From Alphaproteobacteria bacterium (GTDB lineage Bacteria; Pseudomonadota; Alphaproteobacteria; UBA6615): a stretch of DNA of 26,591 nucleotides. The stretch lies in assembly GCA_013003285.1 (NCBI GenBank), contig JABDJY010000486.1, positions 1 through 26,591 on the forward strand. The letters are read 5' to 3'. The notes beneath the pieces were generated by a model. It had not been told where the DNA came from. It was given only the letters and a program-made list of their open reading frames with translations, and did not search any database. Each line of letters begins with the position of its first letter. Within the stretch, counting starts at the first letter, position 1. Of the stretch, positions 7,968 through 16,850 are shown in pieces. The position numbers and the translations under genes were made by a program.

Positions 7968-8102
7968 TTAACGCGACGGATAGGTGCGGGGATAGGTTAC
8001 TTTTTCGTCTTCCGGCGGTTCCGGCGGACCCTTTTTGCCACAGGCGGTCAGCGCCATCGCCAGCGCCAACGCAATCAGGACTGATCTCGAGCGACGCCGC
8101 AC
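7968..8102 (-). CDS. lptM: LptM-like small lipoprotein
   Basis: 44 residues from GTG 8102. A basic start (RRRSRS) is followed by a hydrophobic stretch, a lipobox LTAC (Cys21 becomes the lipidated residue) and GKKGPPEPPEDE. The CGKKGPP context is the hallmark of the LptM/YifL family. In E. coli this outer-membrane lipoprotein helps LptD mature in lipopolysaccharide export; transfer of that role here is inference. The open frame continues upstream through argH, but the GTG is favoured by a GGAG site 7 bases before it and by placing the signal peptide at the N-terminus. It lies between argH (stop 2 bases away) and lysA (13 bases), the usual position for this gene. Confidence 0.88.
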   Translation of the reverse strand: MRRRSRSVLIALALAMALTACGKKGPPEPPEDEKVTYPRTYPSR

Positions 8103-8103
8103 G

Positions 8104-9513
8104 TCACGTCTCCAAAAATCGTTGGCGCGCCGCGACGACGGCGGCGCGCACATTATCGGGCGCCGTCCCGCCTTCGCTGGTCCGCCGCGCCAGGGCTGCA
8201 TCGATGGATAATACAGAAAGAACGTCTTCGGTAATACGCTCATCGATCGCCTGCATATCGGCGACCGGGAATTGGTCGAGTAGGACGCCGCGCGATTCCG
8301 CCGCTTTGACGATCTCGCCGGTCACGTGATGGGCCTCGCGGAACGGCAAGCCGGCGACGCTGACCAGCCAGTCGGCGAGATCGGTCGCCGTCGGATAGCC
8401 CTTGGTGGCGGCGGCGCGCATGGCATCGGGCATGGGTTCCAGATCGCCAACCATCCCCGTTGTCGCAGCCAAAGCCAGTGCGAGCGAATCGGCGGCGTCG
8501 AATACCGGCTCCTTATCTTCCTGCATGTCCTTGCTATAGGTCAGCGGCAAGCCCTTCATCACCGTGAGCAGGGTCAGGAGATCGCCGAACACCCGCCCGG
8601 CTTTTGCCCGTGACAGCTCGGCGGCATCGGGATTGCGTTTTTGCGGCATCATCGAACTGCCGGTGGTGTAAGCGTCCGACAGGCGCACGAAGCCGAAACC
8701 GTCACTGCACCAGATGACGATCTCTTCTGATATCCGCGAAATATGGGTCATGGCAATCGCTGTCGCGGCGAGAAACTCGAGTGCGAAATCCCGGTCGGCG
8801 ACGGCGTCCAGGGAATTCGCCATGGGCCGGTCGAAGCCCAACGCCGCGGCCGTTTGCTGGCGGTCGATGGGAAACGAGGTGCCGGCAAGGGCGCCAGCGC
8901 CCAGCGGCGATTCGTTGAGCCGCTGGCGGCAATCGGCGAACCGGCCCCGGTCGCGGCCGAACATTTCCACATAGGCCAGCAGATGATGACCGAAGGTCAC
9001 CGGCTGCGCCGTCTGCAGATGGGTAAAGCCCGGCATGAGCAGGTCTGCATGTTGTTCGGCTCTGGCAATCAGCGCCGCCTGCAGATCGTGTAACTGCGCG
9101 TCGATACTGTCGGCGGCGTCGCGAACCCACAGGCGAAAATCGGTCGCCACCTGGTCGTTGCGCGACCGTGCGGTATGGAGTCGTCCCGCCGGCTCGCCGA
9201 TAAGGTCGTGCAGCCGCACTTCGATATTCATGTGGATGTCTTCAAGTGCTTGAGAAAACTCGAACTTTCCATCCTCGAGTTCTCGCGAAATTGTGTCTAG
9301 ACCGTCATTAATCGCTTTCCCATCTTTAAGAGATAGGATGCCTTGAGCAACCAGCATATCGGCATGGGCGCGCGAACCGGCAATGTCTTGCGTGAACAGG
9401 CGTTGGTCGAAATCAATCGAAGCATTGATTTTTTCCATGACCTCCGCCGGGCCACCGGAAAAGCGGCCGCCCCACTGGGCATTGGCGGACTTGCTGGTAT
9501 CGTTGGGGCTCAT
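8104..9513 (-). CDS. argH: Argininosuccinate lyase
   Basis: 469 residues, normal for the family. It splits argininosuccinate into arginine and fumarate, the last step of arginine synthesis, as a cytoplasmic homotetramer of the fumarase/aspartase superfamily. The WGGRFSGG opening, the HTARSRNDQVATD block, the TPGFTHLQ-equivalent (MPGFTHLQTAQPVTFGHH) and the signature GSSMMPQKRNPD are all present. It is divergent from the thioredoxin-like gene at 9556 with only 42 bases between the starts, so both promoters must lie in or overlap that short gap or the coding ends. The lptM and lysA genes follow directly and are likely co-transcribed. Confidence 0.98.
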   Translation of the reverse strand: MSPNDTSKSANAQWGGRFSGGPAEVMEKINASIDFDQRLFTQDIAGSRAHADMLVAQGILSLKDGKAINDGLDTISRELEDGKFEFSQALEDIHMNIEVRLHDLIGEPAGRLHTARSRNDQVATDFRLWVRDAADSIDAQLHDLQAALIARAEQHADLLMPGFTHLQTAQPVTFGHHLLAYVEMFGRDRGRFADCRQRLNESPLGAGALAGTSFPIDRQQTAAALGFDRPMANSLDAVADRDFALEFLAATAIAMTHISRISEEIVIWCSDGFGFVRLSDAYTTGSSMMPQKRNPDAAELSRAKAGRVFGDLLTLLTVMKGLPLTYSKDMQEDKEPVFDAADSLALALAATTGMVGDLEPMPDAMRAAATKGYPTATDLADWLVSVAGLPFREAHHVTGEIVKAAESRGVLLDQFPVADMQAIDERITEDVLSVLSIDAALARRTSEGGTAPDNVRAAVVAARQRFLET

Positions 9514-9555
9514 AGTGGTTTAACGACCTTTATCGAATATCGAAGGGGTGGCGAA

Positions 9556-10277
<722 letters not shown>

Positions 10278-10281
<4 letters not shown>

Positions 10282-11150
10282 CGCGTCGCGACCGGGGTAT
10301 CGCCAGAATAATCGTAGAAGCCGCGGCCCACCTTGCGGCCGAGCCAGCCGGCCTCGACATATTTCACCAACAGCGGACAGGGCCGGTATTTGGAATCGGC
10401 CAAGCCCTCGTAGAGCACCTGCATCACCGAGAGGCAGGTATCGAGCCCGATGAAATCGGCCAGCTCGAGCGGGCCCATCGGGTGGTTGGCGCCCAGGCGC
10501 ATCGACGTGTCGATGCCTTCCACATTGCCGACGCCTTCATACAGCGTATAGACCGCCTCGTTGATCATCGGCAGCAGAATGCGGTTGACGATAAAGGCGG
10601 GGAAATCTTCCGACACGGTGCCGATCTTGCCCAGGGTCTTGGTGAGTTCCTGAATTTCGCTGAAGGTCGCCTCATCGGTCGCCAACCCCCGAATCAGCTC
10701 GACCAGCTTCATCACCGGCACCGGATTCATGAAGTGCATGCCGATGAATTTTTCCGGACGGTCGGTGGCCGCGGCCAGCCGGGTGATCGAAATCGACGAG
10801 GTGTTCGACGCGATAATCGCCTCGGGCGAGAGATGAGGGCAAAGATCCTGGAAGATCGCCACCTTAACCTGTTCGACTTCGGTCGCCGCTTCGACGACCA
10901 GATCGCAACCGGATAGAAACTCCATATTGTCGCCGGTATCGATGCGGGCCAACGCGGCGGCCTGGTCTTCGACCTGGATCAGGCTGCGTTTGACCTGCCG
11001 CTCCATATTGGCGCTGATCTTCTCGACCGACTTGTCGAGCTGCTCGCGCGACACATCCATCAATTTTACGTCGAAATCCGCCAGCGCACAGACATGGGCG
11101 ATACCACTGCCCATTTGTCCGGCGCCGATCACACCGATTGTCTTCAACAT
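10278..11150 (-). CDS. 3-hydroxybutyryl-CoA dehydrogenase
   Basis: 290 residues from ATG 11150; a TTG two codons upstream is possible. The NAD(P)-binding motif is GAGQMGSG near the N-terminus, and the catalytic region has SNTSSISIT, GMHFMNPVP (catalytic His) and the helical C-terminal domain with NHPMGPLELADFIGLD. It interconverts 3-hydroxyacyl-CoA (short chain) and acetoacetyl-CoA, in fatty-acid or butyrate metabolism or polyhydroxybutyrate cycling. It follows etfA by about 37 bases in a cluster with etfB and cobalamin adenosyltransferase. Whether it works in the oxidative or synthetic direction is not shown by sequence. Its stop shares a CTAG with the thioredoxin-like gene on the other strand. 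Confidence 0.95.
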
Positions 11151-11187
11151 TTTCAAACCGTCCTAATGTTGCGGGTTAACCGCCTTG

Positions 11188-12141
11188 TCAGAGAATTTTC
11201 GCTAATTCGGCATCGAGCTCGGGCAGGGCCTTGAAGAGATCGGCAACCAGCCCGTAATCGGCGACCTGAAAGATCGGCGCTTCCTCGTCCTTATTGATTG
11301 CGACGATGACCTTGGAGTCCTTCATGCCGGCGAGATGCTGGATGGCGCCGGAAATGCCGATCGCGACGTACAGTTCGGGTGCGACGACCTTGCCGGTCTG
11401 CCCGACCTGCCAGTCATTGGGCACGTACCCCGCATCGACGGCGGCGCGCGAGGCGCCCATGGCCGCGCCGAGCTTGTCGGCAATCGGTTCGATCAAATCG
11501 AAATTCTCACCCGATCCCATGCCGCGCCCGCCGGAGATAATCACCCGCGCCGTTGTTAGTTCCGGCCGCTCGCCGCCGGATTCGGTTCGCTCGATGAACC
11601 GGGCCTGACCGCTGTCGCTGCCGGCATCGACCGGCTCGACCGCGCCGCTGCCGCCCTCGGCGGATGCCGGGTCGAAGGTGGTTGTGCGCACGGTGATGAC
11701 CTTGGTCGCGTCGGCCGATTTGACCGTCGCCATGGCGTTGCCGGCATAGATCGGCCGCACGAAGGTCTCGCTATCGACCACCGCCGAAATTTCTGAGATC
11801 TGCTGCACGTCGAGCAACGCCGCGACGCGGGGCAGGAAGTTTTTACCATAGGTCGATGCCGGCGCCAGTATATGGCTGTAGTCGCCGGCCAGGCCGACGA
11901 CTAGATCGGCCAGATTTTCCGCCAGGGCGTTGTCTTGCGGCGGACCGTCGGCGAGCAGCACGTTCGAGACACCGGCGATCTTTGCCGCCGCGTCCGCTGC
12001 CGGGGCACAACCGCTGCCGGCGACCAGAAGCACCACATCGCCGGCGCCGTGGCCGGACAGTTCAGAGGCGGCTGTCACCGTGTTCAGGGTCGAGGCCTGG
12101 ATCGCCGTGTTGTCATGTTCGGCAATGACGAGAATAGCCAT
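11188..12141 (-). CDS. etfA: Electron transfer flavoprotein alpha subunit
   Basis: 317 residues. The C-terminal FAD-binding domain is clear: GGRGMGSGENFDLIEPIAD, the GASRAAVDAGY segment, VGQTGKVVAPELYVAIGISGAIQHLAGM and IVAINKDEEAPIF. It pairs with EtfB to collect electrons from acyl-CoA and other dehydrogenases and pass them to ETF:ubiquinone oxidoreductase. The ATG overlaps the etfB stop by one base (TAATG), so the two subunits are translationally coupled. The N-terminal half is the diverged Ala/Val-rich domain usual for the subunit. Confidence 0.97.
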   Translation of the reverse strand: MAILVIAEHDNTAIQASTLNTVTAASELSGHGAGDVVLLVAGSGCAPAADAAAKIAGVSNVLLADGPPQDNALAENLADLVVGLAGDYSHILAPASTYGKNFLPRVAALLDVQQISEISAVVDSETFVRPIYAGNAMATVKSADATKVITVRTTTFDPASAEGGSGAVEPVDAGSDSGQARFIERTESGGERPELTTARVIISGGRGMGSGENFDLIEPIADKLGAAMGASRAAVDAGYVPNDWQVGQTGKVVAPELYVAIGISGAIQHLAGMKDSKVIVAINKDEEAPIFQVADYGLVADLFKALPELDAELAKIL

Positions 12142-12890
12142 TAGATCACCCTCGCTTCGTTTTTCAGCTTGTCGACCAAGGCGGCCACCGAATCGACCAT
12201 CACGCCGGCTTGGCGTACCGGCGGTTCCTCGACCTTCAATGTTTGCAGCCGCGGCGCGGTATCGACACCGAGATCGGCCGGCGATACTTCGTCGATGGGT
12301 TTTTTCTTCGCCTTCATGATGTTGGGCAGCGAGGCGTAGCGCGGTTCGTTGAGGCGTAAATCGACCGTGACGATGGTCGGTAGATCGACCTCGATGGTCT
12401 CCAATCCGCTATCGACCTCGCGGGTGATCTTGGCGGTGGTACCATCCAATTCGATTTTCGAAGCGAAGGTGCCTTGCGACCAGCCCAACAGGGCGCCCAG
12501 CATTTGGCCAGTCTGGTTGGAATCGTCGTCGATGGCCTGTTTACCGAGGATCACCAGTTCGGGTGCTTCCTTGTCGACGATCGCCTTGAGCAATTTGGCC
12601 ACGGCGAGCGGCTCCAAATCCTCGTCCGATTTCACGTGAATGCCCCGATCGGCCCCCATGGCGAGCGCCGTGCGGATGGTCTCCTGGCACTGCTGAACCC
12701 CCATGGAGACGACGATGATCTCCTCCACCGTGCCGGCCTCTTTCATCCGAATGGCCTCTTCGACGGAGATTTCGTCGAAGGGGTTCATGGACATTTTGAC
12801 GTTCGCTGTCTCGACACCGGTATTGTCGCCTTTGACGCGAATTTTGACATTGTAGTCGATGACCCGTTTCACGGGGACGAGCACTTTCAT
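12141..12890 (-). CDS. etfB: Electron transfer flavoprotein beta subunit
   Basis: 249 residues from ATG 12890, giving the standard opening MKVLVPVKRVIDYNVKIR. A GGGTGA site lies 8 bases before it, whereas a GTG four codons upstream would lie over that site. The AMP/ETF-domain blocks are visible: MNPFDEISVEEAIRMKEAG, ALAMGADRGIHV, LGKQAIDDDSNQTGQMLGALLGW and the C-terminal EVSPADLGVD. It is the first gene of the etfB-etfA-dehydrogenase run. A candidate promoter lies in the 98-base gap to the cobalamin adenosyltransferase gene. Confidence 0.97.
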   Translation of the reverse strand: MKVLVPVKRVIDYNVKIRVKGDNTGVETANVKMSMNPFDEISVEEAIRMKEAGTVEEIIVVSMGVQQCQETIRTALAMGADRGIHVKSDEDLEPLAVAKLLKAIVDKEAPELVILGKQAIDDDSNQTGQMLGALLGWSQGTFASKIELDGTTAKITREVDSGLETIEVDLPTIVTVDLRLNEPRYASLPNIMKAKKKPIDEVSPADLGVDTAPRLQTLKVEEPPVRQAGVMVDSVAALVDKLKNEARVI

Positions 12891-12922
12891 GACTGAATTC
12901 ACCCATATTTTTATTGCGCTGC

Positions 12923-12951
12923 AACATGCCGAACGCGCCGGGACGAGTCAA
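12923..12951 (-). promoter_or_regulatory. Candidate promoter for the etfBA operon
   Basis: On the minus strand, TTGACT (12951-12946) and CATGTT (12928-12923) are separated by 17 bases, in the gap before etfB. The -35 is a good match, the -10 is poor, so this is tentative. Confidence 0.35.
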
Positions 12952-12988
12952 TTGTGACCGGCGGACCGAGTCTGTTTCGAGAAAGAAT

Positions 12989-13570
12989 TTAGCGGGTGTC
13001 GCCGGGAACCCAGAGCACGTCGGCGGAACCGCCATCGTTGAGGTGGCGCGCCAGCACGAAAAAATGGTCGGACAGCCGGTTGATATATTGCAACGCCGCT
13101 GGGTTGACCGGTTCCGCGGCGGCCAGTTCGACCATCAGTCGCTCGGCCCGCCGGGCAATCGTCCGCGCCAAATGAAGATAGGCCGCCGCCGCCGTGCCGC
13201 CTGGCAGGATGAACGAATTCAAGTCCGGTAAATTTTCATTAAGCGCGTCGATCTCCGCTTCCAGGCGCTCGACCTGGGCGGCGACAATGCGCAGCGCGCC
13301 TTCCGGCTTCGACGCCGCCCGGGCATCGTCTTCGGGTGTGCACAAATCGGCGCCAAGGTCGAACAGATCGTTTTGGATTCGCGCCAACATGGCGTCGATT
13401 TCCGCATTGTTGCGCGTATGCAAGCGCGCGATGCCGAGGACCGCATTTGCCTCATCGACCGTGCCGTAGGCGGCAACCCGGTGATCATATTTAGAAACCC
13501 GTGCGCCCGATCCCAGCGAGGTTTGGCCCGCATCGCCGCCGCGCGTGTAGATTTTTGTCAGTTGGACCAT
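12989..13570 (-). CDS. PduO-type ATP:cob(I)alamin adenosyltransferase
   Basis: 193 residues. It transfers adenosyl from ATP to cob(I)alamin to make coenzyme B12. The N-terminal ATP-binding signature YTRGGDAGQTSLGSGARVSK (residues 8-27) and YGTVDEANA (35-43) are present. The C-terminal SFILPGG and the HLARTIARRAERLMV helix, with the paired arginines and RRAE motif, follow. The ATG follows the twin-transmembrane gene stop by 4 bases and has GGGGATGAG before it. Grouping with etfBA and a 3-hydroxyacyl-CoA dehydrogenase suits supply of B12 to a mutase such as methylmalonyl-CoA mutase elsewhere, which is inference. Confidence 0.95.
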   Translation of the reverse strand: MVQLTKIYTRGGDAGQTSLGSGARVSKYDHRVAAYGTVDEANAVLGIARLHTRNNAEIDAMLARIQNDLFDLGADLCTPEDDARAASKPEGALRIVAAQVERLEAEIDALNENLPDLNSFILPGGTAAAAYLHLARTIARRAERLMVELAAAEPVNPAALQYINRLSDHFFVLARHLNDGGSADVLWVPGDTR

Positions 13571-13574
13571 CAGC

Positions 13575-13775
13575 TCATCCCCGGCTCGTGACCCAGATAA
13601 GTATCAGAAATAGGACAATCGCCAAGCCCTGCAGGATGACCCGCGCGCGCATCAGCTTATTGCCGTATTTGGCATTGAAGTCGCCGCCCCGGCCCATACC
13701 GATGATGCCGGTTAGCAGGACAACCACGATGGCGGCCAAGGTGATGGCCAGCAGCGTTATGATCACTATGCTCAT
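13575..13775 (-). CDS. Twin-transmembrane-helix small protein (HIG1-like)
   Basis: 66 residues: a helix at about 3-26, a short loop IGMGRGGDFNAKYGNKLMRARV with the positive residues, and a second helix at about 46-63. The loop with the GG-x-N-x-K-x-G-N-x-x-M-R-x-R pattern is that of the alphaproteobacterial twin-transmembrane small proteins related to HIG1/RCF1. Some relatives associate with cytochrome oxidase, but the role here is unknown. It is the first gene of the run leading into the cobalamin adenosyltransferase gene, 4 bases away, which is a conserved pairing. Confidence 0.88.
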   Translation of the reverse strand: MSIVIITLLAITLAAIVVVLLTGIIGMGRGGDFNAKYGNKLMRARVILQGLAIVLFLILIWVTSRG

Positions 13776-13973
13776 TGCGGCAATATTACCCGGCGGCGCG
13801 AGTCTAGGCGAGGTCGCAGTCCTTGACCTTAGACAGGACCGAGACTAGGTTCCGCGCCATGTTTGCGGCCCTACAGATTCGGCGAATTGTCGACCCGGTG
13901 CACGTGCTTGTTCTCGCACGGCTTCCGGGACCGACACTGCTTTTGCCAACCGAATTTTTGGAGTATGCAAACC

Positions 13974-14297
13974 ATGACCACTTCTGAACATTTTGCTCAA
14001 CCCACACGGCCCGATCCTGCGCAGTCCGCCCGCGCGCAGACGGCCTGTTTTTCCGTCCATGGCGTGGCCGATCCGGGCCTATTGCCACGCGTCATCGGTC
14101 TGTGGGCCAAACGCGGGCTGGTGCCGACCCGTTGCCATAGCGCCGTTTGCGGCCAGGGCGACAACGAGCTGTATATCGATTTGGAGATGCCGGAGTTAGG
14201 CGTCGATCTGGCAACCCAGATCGCCGGCGAACTGCGGCAGATTTGGGGGGTGACCCAGGTTCTCATGTCGGTCGATGGCGACAGGCTGTCTGCCTAG
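13974..14297 (+). CDS. Small ACT-domain-like protein
   Basis: 107 residues from ATG 13974, which has TTGGAG ending 10 bases upstream. An in-frame ATG at 13965 sits too close to that site, and a longer frame back to 13863 lacks one. After a disordered start of about 20 residues, residues 21-101 follow a beta-alpha-beta-beta-alpha-beta order. The FSVHGVADPGLLPRVIGLWA segment resembles ACT domains of acetolactate synthase small subunits, with the DPG turn before the first helix. It is shorter than IlvH and has no second domain. It could be a free-standing amino-acid-binding regulator; ligand and target are unknown. The Nudix gene follows 10 bases later. Gene call is good, function weak. Confidence 0.65.
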   Translation: MTTSEHFAQPTRPDPAQSARAQTACFSVHGVADPGLLPRVIGLWAKRGLVPTRCHSAVCGQGDNELYIDLEMPELGVDLATQIAGELRQIWGVTQVLMSVDGDRLSA

Positions 14298-14307
14298 CGG
14301 CCCCGAT

Positions 14308-15159
14308 ATGTCGCTTTACCGCCACATCATTGCCTGCAACACCTGCGATCTGACCAATTTTCAGCCCTTCATGGTCGCCGGCCAGCAGGTTGGTTGGGTG
14401 CGCCATGACCTGGCGGCGCGGCTCGAATCTTGGCCGGAAGTCTTCGATCTTGGCGGAAACCAGGTTTCGTTACGCGACAGCGTCGGCGGTGTAGACGATC
14501 GCACCCGCGCGGTGGCCGAAATCTGCGAGGCACTGGCGCAGCAGGACATACTGCGGCCGAACCGCCAGGAAGAATTTGCCGTGATGCAGACCTTCGGCGA
14601 TGCGCCGCTCATGCGCCTCGACCGGGCCTGGGTCTCGGCGTTTGGCGTCATTGCCTATGGCGTCCATGTGAATGGCTATAGGGAAACGCTGTCTGGTCCC
14701 GAACTGTGGCTGGGCGTGCGCAGCGCTAATAACCTGGTCGATCCGGGCAAGCTCGACAATATGGTGGCCGGCGGGCAACCGGCCGGGCTGTCGCTCTTGG
14801 ACAATGTCGTCAAGGAAGCCGAGGAAGAAGCCTCGGTGTCCGAAGAGCTGGCGCGCCAGGCGCGACCGGTAAGCGCCATAAATTATGTGGTGGAAGTCGC
14901 TGGCGGCCTGCGCCGCGACGTGCTGTTCGCATACGATTTACCGGTGCCAGACGGTTTTCAACCAATTGACCGGGATGGCGAGCACAGCAGTTTCAGCCGG
15001 GTTCCCGCCGCCGAAGCGCTTCGGCTGGTCGAAAAAACCGACGATTTTAAATTCAACGTCAATCTGGTGATCATCGACTTCGCCATTCGCCACGGCATCC
15101 TGCAGCCGGATCATCCCGAATATCTGAAACTGGTTCGCGGTTTGCGGTCGGGTATCTAA
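14308..15159 (+). CDS. DUF4743 / Nudix hydrolase family protein
   Basis: 283 residues from ATG 14308, which gives the family-like start MSLYRHIIACN; an ATG at 14275 would overlap the previous gene by 23 bases. The N-terminal half (about 1-110) matches the DUF4743 domain. The Nudix box spans about 155-176 (GGQPAG ... KEAEEEAS), in which the usual R-E-x-x-E-E-x-G reads K-E-A-E-E-E-A-S. This variant is typical of the Nudix group related to the hydrolases fused to thiamine pyrophosphokinase in eukaryotes. Some of those act on oxidised thiamine diphosphate analogues, so a house-cleaning phosphatase role is plausible but not shown. Stop codons interlock with the convergent GMC gene. Confidence 0.9.
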   Translation: MSLYRHIIACNTCDLTNFQPFMVAGQQVGWVRHDLAARLESWPEVFDLGGNQVSLRDSVGGVDDRTRAVAEICEALAQQDILRPNRQEEFAVMQTFGDAPLMRLDRAWVSAFGVIAYGVHVNGYRETLSGPELWLGVRSANNLVDPGKLDNMVAGGQPAGLSLLDNVVKEAEEEASVSEELARQARPVSAINYVVEVAGGLRRDVLFAYDLPVPDGFQPIDRDGEHSSFSRVPAAEALRLVEKTDDFKFNVNLVIIDFAIRHGILQPDHPEYLKLVRGLRSGI

Positions 15160-16649
15160 CCCTTGAAATTCTCCGCGAGATGTTCGCCCAGGCGCAGGGT
15201 GAGCTGGACGATCGGCAGTGTTGGGTTGGTTTGACCGCAGGTCGGGAAGATGCTCGACCCGGCGACGAACAGATTATTCAGTCCGAACACGGCGCAATTT
15301 TTATCGACAACCCCCTTATCCGGCGTGTCTGCCATGCGCGTCGTGCCCATATGGTGAAAGCCGGCGCCGAGCCATCGATCCTCGCCGACTTGCGGCACCG
15401 GGTTGGCATCGTCGAGCAGCCAATCGGCCAGTTTGACGTTGCCGATTTTTCGCTCCGCCATATAGCGGCCCACGCCGATCACCATATGCTTGATGGTGTG
15501 ACGATCCAACTCGTTGATCTGCCAGTCGAGGGCAGCGCGGCGCATGCCGAATTTATCGGTTTCGTCGGCCAATGAGACCCGGCTGTCTGGGTTGGGTTGT
15601 TGTTCGCTCGAGACCCGAATATAGCCGCCGGTGAAGACATTGGCCGGGCAGGCGCCGTCGAAAAAGCTGCGCGCAAAACCCCGCGTGTCATCGTCGTTGC
15701 AAAACAAACTGTGCTTCGCGCGGCTAATCAATCCGCGCGGTACATCGGTTAGCGGACCCATTCGCAGGCCGGCATTGGCGATTTTTTGTTTGGCCATGAA
15801 GGCCGGGGTCGGCGCGAAATGGGTTTCCTCCCCCTCTTTGAACGGCCAATCGCTACGTTTAGCCGAATAAATACCGCCCCAAGCGTGGAAATGATCCATG
15901 AAATGGCGGCCCACGAGATCGCGCGCATTGCCGATACCGTTGGGCATTTGGCTGCGGAAATTGAGCATCATGCGCGGTGTCTCGATGCCGCCCATGGCCA
16001 GCACGAAGGCCTTGCCCGCGAATGTGTGTTTAGCCGTTGTATCGGCGTAGTTCGAGCAGTGAAACTCGGTCACGCGATTGCTCGCCTCGGTCAGGCGGAC
16101 ATCGGTGAGGTTGGCGTTTAAGAACAAATCGATCTTGTCGCTGGCCTTTAGCGCGTCGAGATACTTTTCGCCGAAACGGACCGGCGGGCTGAACTGGAAC
16201 TCCACATGGCTGAAGTCGTCTTCGGCTTGCGCGACTGGCGTGTCGGCGAAGGTCGACGGGATTTCCAGAATTTTCGCGGCGCGTTCCAAATGGCGGTCGA
16301 GGTCCGGTTTGCGGATCGGCCAGCCTGAATTTGGAATATGTTCATGGCCGACAAAGTCCCACGCGTCGAAGGTGCGGCACCATCCGGCCCAATGGTTCGA
16401 TGTGCCGCCGAGAAACCGCAGCCGTGCGAAATCGAGATCAAAATAGGCGCGGCCAATAATCGGCCCTTTGTAGACATCCGATGAGCGCTCGGAAGATTCC
16501 TGGCCACCGGCTTCCAACAGCAGGATGCGTTGACCGCGCGCCGCCAGATCGATCGCCAGGGTGATACCCGCCACCCCACCGCCGGCGATACAGACATCGT
16601 AGCCGGTACGCGCTTCGCCGGCGGGAATTTCGTTGAGATCGAAAATCAT
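15156..16649 (-). CDS. GMC-family FAD-dependent oxidoreductase
   Basis: 497 residues. The FAD dinucleotide-binding motif is AGGGVAGI near residues 22-29 with the LLLEAGG strand end after it. FLGGTSNHWAGWCR is the flavin-contact segment, and AMGGIETPRMML lies mid-protein. The C-terminal GMC domain carries FHHMGTTRM with the catalytic His and GQTNPTLPIVQLTLRLGEHL with the paired Asn. It should oxidise an alcohol or sugar hydroxyl; the substrate is unknown. It has no signal peptide of its own. The ATG overlaps the stop of a 58-codon gene by four bases, so it is translationally coupled to that small exported protein. Confidence 0.92.
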   Translation of the reverse strand: MIFDLNEIPAGEARTGYDVCIAGGGVAGITLAIDLAARGQRILLLEAGGQESSERSSDVYKGPIIGRAYFDLDFARLRFLGGTSNHWAGWCRTFDAWDFVGHEHIPNSGWPIRKPDLDRHLERAAKILEIPSTFADTPVAQAEDDFSHVEFQFSPPVRFGEKYLDALKASDKIDLFLNANLTDVRLTEASNRVTEFHCSNYADTTAKHTFAGKAFVLAMGGIETPRMMLNFRSQMPNGIGNARDLVGRHFMDHFHAWGGIYSAKRSDWPFKEGEETHFAPTPAFMAKQKIANAGLRMGPLTDVPRGLISRAKHSLFCNDDDTRGFARSFFDGACPANVFTGGYIRVSSEQQPNPDSRVSLADETDKFGMRRAALDWQINELDRHTIKHMVIGVGRYMAERKIGNVKLADWLLDDANPVPQVGEDRWLGAGFHHMGTTRMADTPDKGVVDKNCAVFGLNNLFVAGSSIFPTCGQTNPTLPIVQLTLRLGEHLAENFKG

Positions 16650-16822
16650 CGCAGCTGTTCCGGGTTCGACTTCGAAACCTGCGAGCGCCGTACGATCCAG
16701 CCATTGACCAGCAACAAATCATCGTCGCTTTCGCTGGACGCGGCGGCCGGGCGCGGGACAAAGGCGGTCCGCAGACCGACCAAAGCGGCCATGAGCAGCG
16801 ATATGAATGAGCGGCGTTTCAT
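16646..16822 (-). CDS. 58-aa predicted exported peptide with Arg-Arg signal sequence
   Basis: ATG at 16822 is preceded by GGGAG with a 7-base spacer, a strong initiation site. The product starts MKRRSFISLLMAALVGL, a basic RR start with a hydrophobic core, followed by a likely cleavage after RPAAA. The mature part would be only about 30 residues (acidic SESDDD, then LLLVNGWIVRRSQV). I do not recognise the family. The RR-S-F arrangement resembles a Tat signal. It lies 28 bases after the glycosyltransferase gene and overlaps the GMC oxidoreductase start by four bases. In gluconate 2-dehydrogenase-type GMC complexes a small subunit carries the Tat signal for the flavoprotein; this peptide is much smaller, so any such role is a guess. 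Confidence 0.72.
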   Translation of the reverse strand: MKRRSFISLLMAALVGLRTAFVPRPAAASSESDDDLLLVNGWIVRRSQVSKSNPEQLR

Positions 16823-16850
16823 GATTTGTCTCCCGTCGGCGGTGTTTGTC

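Noticed and set aside
13863..13973. Upstream extension of the ACT-like gene
   Set aside because: The extra 37 residues are Cys/Phe/Arg-rich with no family look, and the only good ribosome binding site precedes the ATG at 13974.
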